A DNA stretch of 64,000 nt from assembly GCA_031181145.1 (NCBI GenBank), contig JAPSLB010000018.1:17190-81189 (forward strand), read 5' to 3'. The stretch is from Microvirga sp. (GTDB lineage Bacteria > Pseudomonadota > Alphaproteobacteria > Rhizobiales > Beijerinckiaceae). The notes below the pieces were generated by a model, which saw only the letters and a list, made by a program, of their open reading frames with translations, was not told the DNA's origin and ran no database searches. Below are positions 25,329 through 34,879 of this stretch, in pieces. The stretch's first letter is position 1. Each line of letters begins with the position of its first letter. The position numbers and the translations under genes are program-made.

Positions 25329-27692
25329 ATGACCGCAACAGGGATCGGCGCTCCCGTACGCCGGAAAGAGGATCAACGTTTCGTCACCGGCCAGGGACGC
25401 TACGTGGACGACTTCAACCGACCTGGCCAGACTTATGCGTATTTCCTCCGCTCACCGCATGCCCATGCGAAGATCCGCTCCATCGACACCGGACCGGCCA
25501 CGATCATGCCGGGCGTCGTGGCCGTCTTCACGGGCGACGATCTCGCGTCCGACAAGATCGGCGGCCTCATCTGCGGCTGGATGATCCATTCCAAGGACGG
25601 CTCCCCGATGAAGGCGGGGCCGCACCCTGCGCTGGCTCAGGGCAAGGTGCGCTATGTGGGCGACCACGTGGCGGTGGTGATCGCCGAAAGCCTTGCTCAG
25701 GCCAAGGATGCCGCGGAAGCCATCGTGGTCGATTACGAGGTTCTCCCGGCGGTCGTCGACACGGCCGAGGCCGCGAAGGCATCGGTTCAGGTGCACGACG
25801 TCTCGCCCGACAACACCGTGTTCAACTGGCATCTCGGCAACAGGGAGGAGACGGAAGCAGCCTTCGCGCGGGCCAGGCACGTGACGAAGATCGATCTCGT
25901 CAACAACCGGCTGGTGCCCAACCCCATCGAGCCCCGGGCGGCTCTCGGCGAGTACGATCCCGGCACCGACGCCTACACCCTCTACACGACGAGCCAGAAT
26001 CCCCACGTGGCCCGCCTCGTGCTGTCGGCCTTCATCGGCGTCGCGCCCGAGCACAAGCTTCGCGTCATCGCTCCCGACGTCGGCGGCGGTTTCGGTTCGA
26101 AGATCTTCATCTATGCCGAGGAGACGGTCTGCGTCTGGGCGGCGAAGAAGGTCAAGCGTCCGGTGAAGTGGACGTCCGACCGCACGGAGGCGTTCCTGGC
26201 CGATGCCCATGGCCGCGACCACGTCACCCATGCGGAGATGGCAACCGACGAGAACGGCAAGATCATCGGTCTGCGGGTCCACACCGTCGCCAATCTCGGC
26301 GCCTATCTCTCCACCTTCTCCTCCTCCGTGCCGACCTATCTCTATGCCCCGCTCCTGTCGGGCCAGTACGACATCCCGGCGATCTATTGCGAGGTGGACG
26401 CGGTCTACACCAACACCGCCCCCGTCGATGCCTATCGCGGCGCGGGACGGCCCGAGGCCACCTTCGTGGTCGAGCGGCTCGTCGAGAAGACCGCCCGCGA
26501 ACTCGGTCAGGATCCGGCGGAGTTCCGCCGCAGGAACTACATCACGCAGTTCCCGCACCAGACGCCGGTCATCATGACCTACGACACGGGCGACTACGCC
26601 GCCTCCCTCGACAAGGCGCTGGAGCTCGCCGATTACAGGAACTTCCAGCAGCGCAAGCAGGACAGCGCGCGCCGCGGCAAGCTCAGAGGCATCGGCTTCT
26701 CGAGCTACATCGAGGCCTGCGGCATCGCTCCCTCGCAGGCGGTCGGATCCCTCGGCGCAGGCGTGGGCCTGTGGGAATCCGCCGAGGTGCGCGTCAACCC
26801 GACCGGCTCCGTCGAGGTGCTCACGGGCTCGCACAGCCACGGCCAGGGCCATGAGACCACCTTCGCCCAGCTCGTCTCGGACCGGCTCGGCATCCCCATC
26901 GACCAGATCAGCATCGTCCATGGCGACACCGACAAGGTGCAGTTCGGCATGGGTACCTACGGATCGCGCTCCGGCGCGGTCGGCATGTCGGCCATCGCCA
27001 AGGCCCTCGACAAGGTCATCGCCAAGGGCAAGAAGGTCGCGGCCCATGTTCTCGAAGCCTCCGAGGGAGACATCGAGTTCAAGGACGGCAAGTTCGGGGT
27101 CGCCGGAACGGACCGGGCGCTCGGCTTCGGCGAAGTGGCCCTCCAGGCCTACATCGCCCACAAGTTCTCCGGCCAGGATCTGGAGCCCGGCCTCAAGGAG
27201 GGCGCGTTCTACGATCCCACCAATTTCACCTTCCCGGCCGGCGTCCATATCTGCGAGGTGGAGATCGACCCCGACACGGGCGTCACCCGCATCGATCGCT
27301 GGACGGCGGTGGACGATTTCGGGGTGATCATCAACCCGATGATCGTCGAGGGCCAGGTCCATGGCGGCATCGCGCAGGGCGTCGGACAGGCGCTTCTCGA
27401 AGGGGCCGTCTACGACCAGAGCGGTCAGCTCGTGACGGCCAGCTTCAACGATTACTGCATGCCGCGCGCCATCGACCTGCCGTCGTTCCAGGTCGGCATG
27501 ACGGTGACGCCCTGCCCTTCGAACCCGCTCGGGATCAAGGGCTGCGGCGAGGCGGGCGCCATCGCGGCGCCGCCCGCCGTCATCAACGCGATCACGGATG
27601 CCCTCGGCCACGAGGACGTCGCGATGCCCGCGACGCCCCAGGCCGTCTGGCGGGCGGCCCAGAAGGCGCGCATGCCCATGGCGGCGGAATAA
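25329..27692 (+). CDS. coxL: CoxL-like Mo-binding large subunit, form II
   Basis: Catalytic subunit of a carbon-monoxide-dehydrogenase-family hydroxylase, 787 residues. [22 protein letters not shown] opens it, [10 protein letters not shown] (about 251-260) binds cofactor, and the catalytic Glu lies in [15 protein letters not shown] near the end. The active-site loop is AYRGAGR (about 368-374), the form II signature, rather than AYRCSFR whose Cys ligates copper in true form I CO dehydrogenase. Form II enzymes generally oxidise other substrates, so CO oxidation should not be assumed. A ribosome site (AGGGAGGA) precedes ATG 25329. Confidence 0.9.
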   Translation: MTATGIGAPVRRKEDQRFVTGQGRYVDDFNRPGQTYAYFLRSPHAHAKIRSIDTGPATIMPGVVAVFTGDDLASDKIGGLICGWMIHSKDGSPMKAGPHPALAQGKVRYVGDHVAVVIAESLAQAKDAAEAIVVDYEVLPAVVDTAEAAKASVQVHDVSPDNTVFNWHLGNREETEAAFARARHVTKIDLVNNRLVPNPIEPRAALGEYDPGTDAYTLYTTSQNPHVARLVLSAFIGVAPEHKLRVIAPDVGGGFGSKIFIYAEETVCVWAAKKVKRPVKWTSDRTEAFLADAHGRDHVTHAEMATDENGKIIGLRVHTVANLGAYLSTFSSSVPTYLYAPLLSGQYDIPAIYCEVDAVYTNTAPVDAYRGAGRPEATFVVERLVEKTARELGQDPAEFRRRNYITQFPHQTPVIMTYDTGDYAASLDKALELADYRNFQQRKQDSARRGKLRGIGFSSYIEACGIAPSQAVGSLGAGVGLWESAEVRVNPTGSVEVLTGSHSHGQGHETTFAQLVSDRLGIPIDQISIVHGDTDKVQFGMGTYGSRSGAVGMSAIAKALDKVIAKGKKVAAHVLEASEGDIEFKDGKFGVAGTDRALGFGEVALQAYIAHKFSGQDLEPGLKEGAFYDPTNFTFPAGVHICEVEIDPDTGVTRIDRWTAVDDFGVIINPMIVEGQVHGGIAQGVGQALLEGAVYDQSGQLVTASFNDYCMPRAIDLPSFQVGMTVTPCPSNPLGIKGCGEAGAIAAPPAVINAITDALGHEDVAMPATPQAVWRAAQKARMPMAAE

Positions 27693-27706
27693 GGGAGGAC
27701 AGAGGT

Positions 27707-28513
27707 ATGTACGCTTTCGACTATCACCGCCCCACAAGCGTCAAGGAGGCCGCAAACCTCGCCGGCCAGTCCGAGGAGGCCAAGTTCCTCGCGGGCGGGC
27801 ACACGCTGCTGCCGACCATGAAGCTGCGGCTCGCGGGGCCCGCCAGCCTGATCGATCTCGGCCAGATCGCCGAGCTCCGCGGCATCCAGCGATCCGGCGA
27901 TGCGATCACGATCGGCGCCATGACGAAGCATGCGGAGGTTGCGAGTTCCGCCGATATCCGCGCGGCCATTCCGGCCCTCGCGGAACTCGCCGAGCTCATC
28001 GGCGATCCGCACGTGCGCAACCGCGGCACCATCGGGGGCTCGGTGGCCAACAACGACCCTTCCGCCGATTATCCGGCGGCGTGCCTCGCGCTCGACGCGG
28101 CGATCGTCACCGACAAGCGGAGGATCGCGGCGGACGACTTCTTCCAGGGCATCTTCACGACGGCGCTGGACGAAGGCGAGATCATCACGCAGATCTCGTT
28201 CCCGATCCCCGCGCAGGCGGCTTACGCCAAGTTCCGCAACCCGGCCTCCCGCTACGCCCTGGTCGGCGTCTTCGTGGCGAAGCACGCCGGCGGCGTGCGG
28301 GTCGCCGTGACGGGCGCGGGCTCCAACGGCGTGTTCCGCGTGCCGGAGATGGAGGAGGCCCTGAGCCGGAACTTCGCCCCCGAGGCTCTCGACGGCATCG
28401 CCGTGGCCGAGGACGAGATGAACAGCGACATTCACGCGGATGCCGCCTATCGGGCCCATCTCGTCGGGGTCATGGCCCGCCGCGCCGTCGAGGCGGCCGC
28501 CGCACGGGATTGA
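27707..28513 (+). CDS. coxM: CoxM-like FAD-binding medium subunit
   Basis: Flavin subunit of the form II hydroxylase, 268 residues. FAD motifs are FLAGGHTLLPTMKL (about 26-39) and NRGTIGGSVANNDPSADYPAA (about 105), with the C-terminal CODH-C domain after about 170. It lacks the extra cysteines seen in the PaoB-like subunit, so electrons pass directly from the [2Fe-2S] protein to FAD. It begins 15 bp after coxL behind GGGAGGA and is the last structural gene before the maturation pair coxD-coxE. Confidence 0.9.
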   Translation: MYAFDYHRPTSVKEAANLAGQSEEAKFLAGGHTLLPTMKLRLAGPASLIDLGQIAELRGIQRSGDAITIGAMTKHAEVASSADIRAAIPALAELAELIGDPHVRNRGTIGGSVANNDPSADYPAACLALDAAIVTDKRRIAADDFFQGIFTTALDEGEIITQISFPIPAQAAYAKFRNPASRYALVGVFVAKHAGGVRVAVTGAGSNGVFRVPEMEEALSRNFAPEALDGIAVAEDEMNSDIHADAAYRAHLVGVMARRAVEAAAARD

Positions 28514-28590
28514 GACAGTCCTAACGGAGCGCATCGAAGCCGATGCCTGGGCCCTGCCCGGGCATCATGCCCTTATGGAGCAGCTAGCCC

Positions 28591-29505
28591 GTGGCCGATC
28601 AACCCGGTTCCATCGACGAGACATTGCACCTGCTGAACGGCGCGGGCTATGTCGCCGACCGTCCCCTCGCGACGGTGCTCTTCCTCGCCCTGAAGCTCGG
28701 ACGTCCGCTCTTCCTCGAAGGCGAGGCGGGCGTCGGCAAGACGGAGATCGCGAAGGTGCTGTCGAAGGCGCTCGGGCGGCGCCTCATCCGCCTGCAATGC
28801 TACGAGGGGCTCGATGTCGCGTCCGCCGTCTACGAGTGGAACTATGCCGGGCAGATGATGGCCATCCGGCTCGCCGAGGCCGGCGGGACGGTGGATCGCG
28901 ATACGCTGGAGAGCGACCTGTTCTCGGAGCGCTACCTGGTCAAACGGCCGCTCCTGCGGGCTCTCGAGCCGGATACGGCCGGAGCCCCGGTCCTGCTCAT
29001 CGACGAGCTCGACCGCACCGACGAAGCCTTCGAGGCCTTCCTGCTCGAGGTTCTGTCCGATTTCCAGGTGACGATCCCGGAGCTCGGCACCATCAGGGCG
29101 GAGCATCCTCCCATCGTCGTCATCACGTCGAACCGCACGCGGGAGATCCACGACGCGCTGAAGCGCCGCTGCCTGTATCACTGGGTCGATTATCCGGATG
29201 CGGAGCGCGAGCTCGCCATTCTGCGAAGCCGCGTACCGGAGGTGCCGGAGCGGCTGTCGCGGGAGATCGTCGCCTTCGTCCAGGCGATCCGCAAGGAGGA
29301 GCTGTTCAAGGCGCCGGGCGTCGCGGAAACCCTGGACTGGGCCTCGGCGCTGGTGGAGCTCGACGCGGTGGCCCTCGACCCGGCGCTCGTCTCGGACACG
29401 CTGGGCGTTCTCCTGAAATACCAGGACGACATCCAGAAGATGCAGGGCAGCCGGGCGAAGGACATGCTCGACCGCATCCGGGACACGCTGAGGGCGCCGG
29501 AGTGA
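28591..29505 (+). CDS. coxD: CoxD-like MoxR-family AAA+ ATPase
   Basis: AAA+ chaperone of the MoxR class; in Oligotropha CoxD helps build the mature Mo centre of CO dehydrogenase. The 304-residue protein has Walker A GEAGVGKTE (about 44-52), Walker B VLLIDELDR (about 134-142), sensor-type TSNRTREIHDALKRRC and an alpha-helical lid to the end. It starts with GTG at 28591 and its stop overlaps the coxE GTG (GTGA). Pairing with a VWA protein is the classic MoxR arrangement. Confidence 0.9.
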   Translation: MADQPGSIDETLHLLNGAGYVADRPLATVLFLALKLGRPLFLEGEAGVGKTEIAKVLSKALGRRLIRLQCYEGLDVASAVYEWNYAGQMMAIRLAEAGGTVDRDTLESDLFSERYLVKRPLLRALEPDTAGAPVLLIDELDRTDEAFEAFLLEVLSDFQVTIPELGTIRAEHPPIVVITSNRTREIHDALKRRCLYHWVDYPDAERELAILRSRVPEVPERLSREIVAFVQAIRKEELFKAPGVAETLDWASALVELDAVALDPALVSDTLGVLLKYQDDIQKMQGSRAKDMLDRIRDTLRAPE

Positions 29506-30719
29506 GCATCCCTTCCGCTCCCGGGGGCGAAGGGCGCCTCGCGGACAACATCGCCTATTTCGCGCGGGCCCTGCGCCATGCGGGCCTCCCCGTGGGCCCG
29601 GGCGCGGTCCTCGATGCGATCACGGCGGTCGAGGCGGCGCGGATCGGCACGCGCGAGGATTTCTACTGGACGCTCCATGCGGTCTTCGTGAAGCGGCGCG
29701 AGCACAGCATCCTCTTCGACCAGGCCTTCAGGATCTTCTGGCGGCGGCGCGCGCTGATCGAGAAGCTCATCGCCCAGATGTCGCCGATGGCTCCCGGAGG
29801 GCAGGAGGAGAAGAAGCCCCAGGCGGGCGCCCTGCGCGTCGCCGAGGCCCTGGCCACGCCCCGGCAGGAGCAGCCCGGGCAGGTCGAGAGGACAGAGTTC
29901 ACGGCCCGGCTCACGGTCTCGGACCGGGAGGTCCTGAAAGCGAAGGACTTCGCGCAGATGTCGGCCGCCGAAATCGCGCAGGCCAAGCGCGTGATCGCCG
30001 AGATGTCCCTGCCGCACGACGAGCTGACCACGCGCCGCTTCCTGCCGGATGCACGGGGTCGGCGGATCGATCCGAGGAGAACCTTCCGGCGGTCGCTGCG
30101 CGGCGGAGGCGCCGGGATCGATCTGGCCTATCGCTCCCCCGCCGTCCGGCACGCGCCCGTCGTGGCCCTCATGGACATCTCGGGCTCCATGGCGGAGTAC
30201 TCCCGGCTCTTCCTGCATTTCCTGCATGCCATCGCCGAGAAGCGGCGGCGGGTCCATTCCTTCGTGTTCGCCACGCGCCTGACCAATATCAGCCGCGAGC
30301 TGAACGGCCGCGATCCCGACGAGGCCCTCGCCCGCGCGTCGAAGCGCGTGCAGGACTGGGAGGGCGGAACGCGGATCGCCCACGCGCTGCACGACTTCAA
30401 CCGCCGCTGGTCCCGCCGGGTGCTCGGCCAGGGTGCCATCGTCCTGCTGTTCACGGATGGGCTGGAGCGGGAGGTGACGGGAGAGCTGAACTTCGAGATG
30501 GATCGGCTCAAGCGCTCCTGCCGACGCCTGATGTGGCTCAATCCGCTCCTTCGGTTCGATGCCTTCGAGGCCCGCGCCTCCGGCATCCGCGCGATGCTGC
30601 CCCACGTGGACGAGTTCCGGCCCATCCATAATCTGACATCGATGGAGGCACTCTGCAGGGCCTTGTCCGGCGAGCCGTCAGGACAACGAAGCCCGCGCAG
30701 CTGGCTGCAGGCATCGTGA
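29502..30719 (+). CDS. coxE: CoxE-like von Willebrand factor A domain protein
   Basis: Partner of the MoxR ATPase, 405 residues from the GTG at 29502. The N-terminal part contains DNIAYFARALRHAGLPVG, typical of CoxE, and a Gln/Pro linker about 100-130. The VWA domain from about 218 has a MIDAS metal motif DISGSMAEYS (about 225-234), followed by DWEGGTRIAHALHDFNR and LLFTDGLERE. CoxD/CoxE are thought to remodel the apo-hydroxylase so that the cofactor can be completed. It is the last gene of the operon. Confidence 0.88.
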   Translation: MSIPSAPGGEGRLADNIAYFARALRHAGLPVGPGAVLDAITAVEAARIGTREDFYWTLHAVFVKRREHSILFDQAFRIFWRRRALIEKLIAQMSPMAPGGQEEKKPQAGALRVAEALATPRQEQPGQVERTEFTARLTVSDREVLKAKDFAQMSAAEIAQAKRVIAEMSLPHDELTTRRFLPDARGRRIDPRRTFRRSLRGGGAGIDLAYRSPAVRHAPVVALMDISGSMAEYSRLFLHFLHAIAEKRRRVHSFVFATRLTNISRELNGRDPDEALARASKRVQDWEGGTRIAHALHDFNRRWSRRVLGQGAIVLLFTDGLEREVTGELNFEMDRLKRSCRRLMWLNPLLRFDAFEARASGIRAMLPHVDEFRPIHNLTSMEALCRALSGEPSGQRSPRSWLQAS

Positions 30720-30785
30720 CCGGCCGGATGTCACAATACGTGCGCGCGCATTCTCGGGCCGGAGCCTCGTGAGGTGCGGACACCG

Positions 30786-30815
30786 CGTCATGGCCGGGCT
30801 TGTCCGGCCATGACG
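30786..30815. repeat. Perfect 12-bp-arm palindrome, dispersed-repeat type
   Basis: Arms CGTCATGGCCGG (30786-30797) and CCGGCCATGACG (30804-30815) with loop GCTTGT. It lies downstream of coxE. Similar GTCATGGCCGGGCTTGT elements are common between genes in Methylobacteriaceae-like genomes, so it may be a dispersed palindromic repeat that also serves as terminator. Confidence 0.6.
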
Positions 30816-30862
30816 TCGGGCGAGCGGGAATCCGGATCTGCTCGGTGAGCCTTCCATGACGA

Positions 30863-30888
30863 GAGGGCCGGTCGCGAGACCGGCCCTC
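30863..30888. terminator. Terminator hairpin between coxE and hyuA
   Basis: Perfect 11-bp arms GAGGGCCGGTC (30863-30873) and GACCGGCCCTC (30878-30888) with tetraloop GCGA, between the convergent coxE and hydantoinase-like genes. Very stable. No long U-tract follows on either side. Confidence 0.7.
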
Positions 30889-30912
30889 ATCGCTGACGTG
30901 AATAAGGCTTGC

Positions 30913-32469
30913 TCAGGCGACGAGTTTCATGCCGGGCGTCCCGATCGTCCCGACCACCCGGGCCCTGACGCGTCGGGCGTCGCCGGGCAAGTAGGCGATC
31001 GGGATATCCTCCGCATCGACAAGACTGATCGTGCCGAGATCGGCTCCCGCCTCCACGGCGCGCTGAGTGGCGATCTCCTGCGCGGCGGCAAGCGCCGCAT
31101 CGCGGCTCATGCCGGAGAACACCTGATCGACCTCGCCCGACACCTGAGCCATCGCGGCCCCGAGCGCGTTGGCGACGCCGGCATGCTCCACATGAACCAC
31201 CTCGCTCACCCCGGCGAGCTGGTGTGGCACCAGGAAGGAGCCGCCGCCCACCACGATGATCGGCATGTCGCCTGCCGAGGTCTTCATGCGGTCGACGCCG
31301 TCCTCGATCATCTGGTGAATGCCTTTCAGAAGGCTGTCGACCAGCGAGCCGTCGAGGTGCTTCACCCGGTCGCGGTCGCCGATCTCCACGATGCCCGCCG
31401 CCACGGCGATGTCAGTGGTCGTGAGCGTATCGCCGCCGAAGACGAGCGCCTTCTCGGTGATGCGGTAGCCCACGCTGCGCGGGCCGATCTTGCCGGTTTC
31501 CGGATCGATGATCGTGCCGCCGCCGAGCGCCATCGGCAGAAGGTCGGGCATGCGGAACAGGGTTCTGACGCCGCCGACCTCGACGATGTTGTTGGCCTCG
31601 CGAGGGAAGCCGTTCACGAGGCAGCCGACATCGCTGGTGGTGCCGCCGACATCCACCACCATGCCGTCGGCCAGGCCCGACAGGAAGGCCGCGCCGCGCA
31701 TGGAGTTGGTCGGACCGGACGCGAAGCTGTAGACCGGGTTCGCGGCCGCAACCTCGGCCAGCACCACGGTGCCGTCGTTCTGAGTCAGGTAGAACGGGGC
31801 GCGGATGCCCGCGCTCTCCAGGGCGTTGCGAAACGCTTCGACCGTCGATTGTCCCAGGCTCTGCAGCGATGCATTGAGGAGAGTGACGTTCTCCCGCTCC
31901 AGCAGACCGATGCGGCCCAGGCGGTGGGACAGCGTGATCCTCGCCTCCGGCAGCACCGAAGAGACGATCTCCGCCGCCTCGAGCTCGCACTCCGCCGTCA
32001 GCGGAGAGAAGAGGGCCGTGATGCCGACGGCGGTGATGCCCGCGTCGCGGATCCGCATCGCCGCGTCGCGGATAGCGTCGCGATCCAGCGGAACCAGCGG
32101 ACGCCCGTCGTATTCATGGCCGCCGGCGACCATGAAGGACAGAGGATTGACGCAGGCGCGCAGATCCGCCGGCCAGTCCACCATGGGCGGCAGGGAGGCC
32201 GCCGCCGGCATGGCGATGCGGATGGCCGCCACACGATCCAGCCGCGCCCGCTCCACCACCGCGTTGGTGAAGTGAGTCGTTCCGATCATGACGGCGTCGA
32301 TATCCAGAGGCGCATCGCCTTGCGCCTTCACGAGACGCTGGATGCTGTTCACCACGCCGGACATCACGTCCGAGGTCGTGGGAGATTTGACAGCGGCCAG
32401 AACCGTCGATTTGTCGATCAGGACGGCATCCGTATTGGTGCCGCCGACGTCGATGCCGATGCGTTTCAT
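30913..32469 (-). CDS. Hydantoinase/oxoprolinase-family protein (HyuA N-terminal type)
   Basis: 518-residue member of the hydantoinase/oxoprolinase N-terminal (ASKHA ATPase-like) family. It opens with KRIGIDVGGTNTDAVLIDKS, a phosphate-binding loop of the actin/hexokinase fold, and has a second MVVDVGGTTSDVGCLV loop plus PIIVVGGGSFLVP. Family members hydrolyse cyclic amides with ATP, usually with a HyuB-type partner. No hyuB is present; instead the gene overlaps a DUF917 gene by 4 nt, a pairing known from genomes but not biochemically resolved. Substrate unknown; a lactam, hydantoin or similar cyclic amide is a guess. Confidence 0.82.
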   Translation of the reverse strand: MKRIGIDVGGTNTDAVLIDKSTVLAAVKSPTTSDVMSGVVNSIQRLVKAQGDAPLDIDAVMIGTTHFTNAVVERARLDRVAAIRIAMPAAASLPPMVDWPADLRACVNPLSFMVAGGHEYDGRPLVPLDRDAIRDAAMRIRDAGITAVGITALFSPLTAECELEAAEIVSSVLPEARITLSHRLGRIGLLERENVTLLNASLQSLGQSTVEAFRNALESAGIRAPFYLTQNDGTVVLAEVAAANPVYSFASGPTNSMRGAAFLSGLADGMVVDVGGTTSDVGCLVNGFPREANNIVEVGGVRTLFRMPDLLPMALGGGTIIDPETGKIGPRSVGYRITEKALVFGGDTLTTTDIAVAAGIVEIGDRDRVKHLDGSLVDSLLKGIHQMIEDGVDRMKTSAGDMPIIVVGGGSFLVPHQLAGVSEVVHVEHAGVANALGAAMAQVSGEVDQVFSGMSRDAALAAAQEIATQRAVEAGADLGTISLVDAEDIPIAYLPGDARRVRARVVGTIGTPGMKLVA

Positions 32470-33545
32470 GCTGCGAATACCGATTTGAAGTCGAGGTCGT
32501 AACCGAAGGCCCGCGGACCGACATGATCAAGGCCCTTGGGGGTGAGGAGGACGTCCGGCGCGGGCAGCGCAATGACCGTGACCCGCTGACCGTAGCGGAG
32601 CGTCTCCGTTCCGATGGCCTCGCCCGATACGGTGTCGAGAACGCAGATGAGATCAGGCGTCATCACGATGGGCTCGCCGTCGCGGAAGCCCACCGCCCAC
32701 TCGTTCTGGAACGCGAGCTCGAGCTTGCTGCCGCGATCCGTATCGAGGCCTTCGATGACGGCCGTGCCGCGCAGGAAGCCGCCCGTCGTCGTGCGGTCCA
32801 TGTCGCTGACTTTGCCCTTGAACAGGATCTTTCCGCCTTCATGCTCCAGAACGGCCGCGATCGGATCGGAATGGGCAGCCCGTGCTTCGAGAACGGCCCG
32901 GCCGAGGCGTGTCGCCTTCGTGACCGTGTGCAGAACGCCCCATTCCTTCACTTCCTTGCCCGTGCGGGGCGCCTTGCAGGTCGCAGAGGTCGAGCCGACT
33001 TCGGTGCAGACCTTGCGCGAAATGCGCTCCATCCATTTCCACGAAGCCGCGCGGGCGACCACGACCTCGTTGTCGCGGCAATCCACCAGGCTGAGCGGAT
33101 ACATCTGCAGATCGCCGATGGCGAAGCTGGTCATCTGCGCTTCGGGGTAGGCGCGGCCCATGGCGTCCGCATCGACGACCGGATAATCGAGGATGGCTCC
33201 GGCCAGGAAGGGCGAGATCGCATTGCCGCCGCCGATCTCCACGCTCATGATGGCGCGGAATTTCTTGCCGAGGTAATCTTCCATCACCTGCACGGCGCGG
33301 GCGAGATGAGCCGGGTCGACGAGACGTTCCTGGCCCACCAGAGGCGCACCCATCTTGGAAACGACCGCGACATAATCGTCGTCGTCCAGAGCGGCCGGGT
33401 CCATCAGCTTGCAGGTCTTGCCCTCGGCGTAAAGCTGTTTCAGGTTCAGCTGGGCAAGATAGGGACTGCCGCCGCCGCCGGTCCCCAGGATCCAGGCTCC
33501 GATAGCCAAAGGATCGATTTCGTCAGCCCCGAATTCACGGATCAT
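32466..33545 (-). CDS. DUF917-family protein
   Basis: 359-residue protein with DUF917 features: GAWILGTGGGGSPYLAQL near the start, VSKMGAPLVGQERLVDP, SVEIGGGNAISPFL, and VVDADAMGRAYPEAQMTSF. The family is recurrently encoded beside HyuA-like hydantoinases and may be a subunit or partner of them. The ATG at 33545 is preceded by GGAGGGAGATCA; the in-frame start at 33581 lacks that support. It is the first gene of the two-gene minus-strand operon, divergent from the AroM-LuxR gene with a 259-bp gap. Function is unknown. Confidence 0.8.
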   Translation of the reverse strand: MIREFGADEIDPLAIGAWILGTGGGGSPYLAQLNLKQLYAEGKTCKLMDPAALDDDDYVAVVSKMGAPLVGQERLVDPAHLARAVQVMEDYLGKKFRAIMSVEIGGGNAISPFLAGAILDYPVVDADAMGRAYPEAQMTSFAIGDLQMYPLSLVDCRDNEVVVARAASWKWMERISRKVCTEVGSTSATCKAPRTGKEVKEWGVLHTVTKATRLGRAVLEARAAHSDPIAAVLEHEGGKILFKGKVSDMDRTTTGGFLRGTAVIEGLDTDRGSKLELAFQNEWAVGFRDGEPIVMTPDLICVLDTVSGEAIGTETLRYGQRVTVIALPAPDVLLTPKGLDHVGPRAFGYDLDFKSVFAA

Positions 33546-33804
33546 TGATCTCCCTCCGGTGATATAGAAGACGGTATCCATCCGCCGGGCGGGCCGAAAT
33601 AGGGGTGTGCACCTAATCGATAAGGGGGCGCCCCGTGCCGGTGATCTCCTTCAGGAAAGGCGCATCGCTTTTCCAATCGGGATGGCCGGGACGGTCCCGT
33701 CCAAGAAAGAGGCATCGGCCCGAGCCCAAAAGCGCAAATCCTTCCTACGTCCGATGCTCCGACGGCGCTTGTTCCGCCGTACATTCTCGCTGTAGAAGTT
33801 CTCT

Positions 33805-34773
33805 ATGCAGATCAGCACCGAAGGCAACGATATTCAGGGCCAGAAGAATGGCGGGCCGGCCTTGCTCAAAGTGGCGTTCGTCAGCGTCGGGCAGACCCCG
33901 CGCTCCGATCTCGTGCCCGACCTTCTGACTCAGCTCGATCTGCCCATCGCGGCGACGGAGTTCGGCGCTCTGGACAACCTGACCGACGAAGAGATCCTGG
34001 CGCTCGCGCCAGACCCCTCCGAGCAGGCCATCGTCACACGGCTCGCTGATGGAAGTGACATCGTTCTCTCCAAGCCCCGCATGGCCGAGCGCATGGCGCA
34101 GATCGTCTCGCGGTTCGTGCCTTCGGATTTCGACCTCGTGGTCATTCTCACCACAGGGCTTTTCAGGGAGTTCGAAAGCCGGTGCCCGACCGTGAATGCT
34201 CAGAGGGCGATCGAGGCCGGCATCCTGTCCTTGGCCTCGCAGGGGACGGTGGTCGGTCTCATTCAGCCGCTCGCGCAGCAGGTGGACGAGATTGCCTTCC
34301 CGGCGCTGTCCGCCTACCGCGTCCTGAAGAGTCACGCATCGCCGGGTGACAAGGGCGAATTGGCGCAGGCGCTCGTAGACCTGGCGGAGAGCGAGATCAT
34401 CGTTCTCAATTCCGTAAGCTTCACGGATGCGGACCGGCTGATGGTGACCCGCGCCAGCGGCAAGCCCGTGGTTCTCGCGCGCCGCCTGGTCGCAGGCGCG
34501 ATGAGACTCCTCCTCGACGGGCGGCCGGAAATGCCGCGATCCTACGATGCCTCCCCCATGCTGGCGGAGCGCCTCGAGCGCCTGACGCCGAGGGAGCGGC
34601 AGGTTCTTTCCCTGGCGGCGGAGGGCCTGTCGAACAAAGCGATCGGACGCCAGCTCGGCATCAGTCCGAAGACCGTCGAGATCCACCGCTCCAAAGTCAT
34701 GAGCAAGATGGAAGTGTCCTCGACGGGAGCCCTTATCCGGCTTATTGTTTCGGCAGAACACCCCGGTTTATGA
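33805..34773 (+). CDS. AroM-family sensor domain fused to LuxR-type DNA-binding domain
   Basis: 322-residue probable one-component regulator. Residues about 20-240 match AroM/Asp-Glu-racemase-like proteins (KVAFVSVGQTPRSDLVPDLL, TEFGALDNLTDEEILALAP, FDLVVILTTG). Residues about 258-320 form a LuxR/GerE helix-turn-helix (LTPRERQVLSLAAEGLSNKAI, then LGISPKTVEIHRSKVMSKM). Compared with the stand-alone AroM protein encoded 107 bp downstream, the positions of its two cysteines hold Thr116 (LTTG versus LCTG) and Ser203 (LNSV versus MHCM), so the domain probably senses a ligand without catalysis. Likely controls the divergent DUF917-hyuA operon and the downstream AroM/ABC operon. The HTH and fold assignment are solid; ligand is unknown. 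Confidence 0.82.
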   Translation: MQISTEGNDIQGQKNGGPALLKVAFVSVGQTPRSDLVPDLLTQLDLPIAATEFGALDNLTDEEILALAPDPSEQAIVTRLADGSDIVLSKPRMAERMAQIVSRFVPSDFDLVVILTTGLFREFESRCPTVNAQRAIEAGILSLASQGTVVGLIQPLAQQVDEIAFPALSAYRVLKSHASPGDKGELAQALVDLAESEIIVLNSVSFTDADRLMVTRASGKPVVLARRLVAGAMRLLLDGRPEMPRSYDASPMLAERLERLTPRERQVLSLAAEGLSNKAIGRQLGISPKTVEIHRSKVMSKMEVSSTGALIRLIVSAEHPGL

Positions 34774-34799
34774 GGCAAATGCCTAGTTTGTAGGCAAAT
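34773..34799 (+). promoter_or_regulatory. AGGCA palindrome plus direct repeat, candidate operator of the AroM-LuxR regulator
   Basis: AGGCAAATGCCT at 34773-34784 is a palindrome (arms AGGCA/TGCCT), and AGGCAAAT recurs at 34792-34799, one and a half helical turns or so away. The elements sit in the short AT-richer gap before the stand-alone AroM gene. The role as regulator binding site is a guess from position and symmetry. Confidence 0.4.
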
Positions 34800-34879
34800 C
34801 GTTTCTACGGGCATTCCCCTATAGCCCGATCCAAATCCCAAATTTAGCCTGTTTCGATCGGTTGAGGGGGGATGAGGAC

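Noticed and set aside
25329..27692. True form I CO dehydrogenase
   Set aside because: The active-site loop is AYRGAGR, not the copper-binding AYRCSFR.
25452..27737. 761-residue minus-strand frame
   Set aside because: Antisense to coxL, whose motifs are intact.
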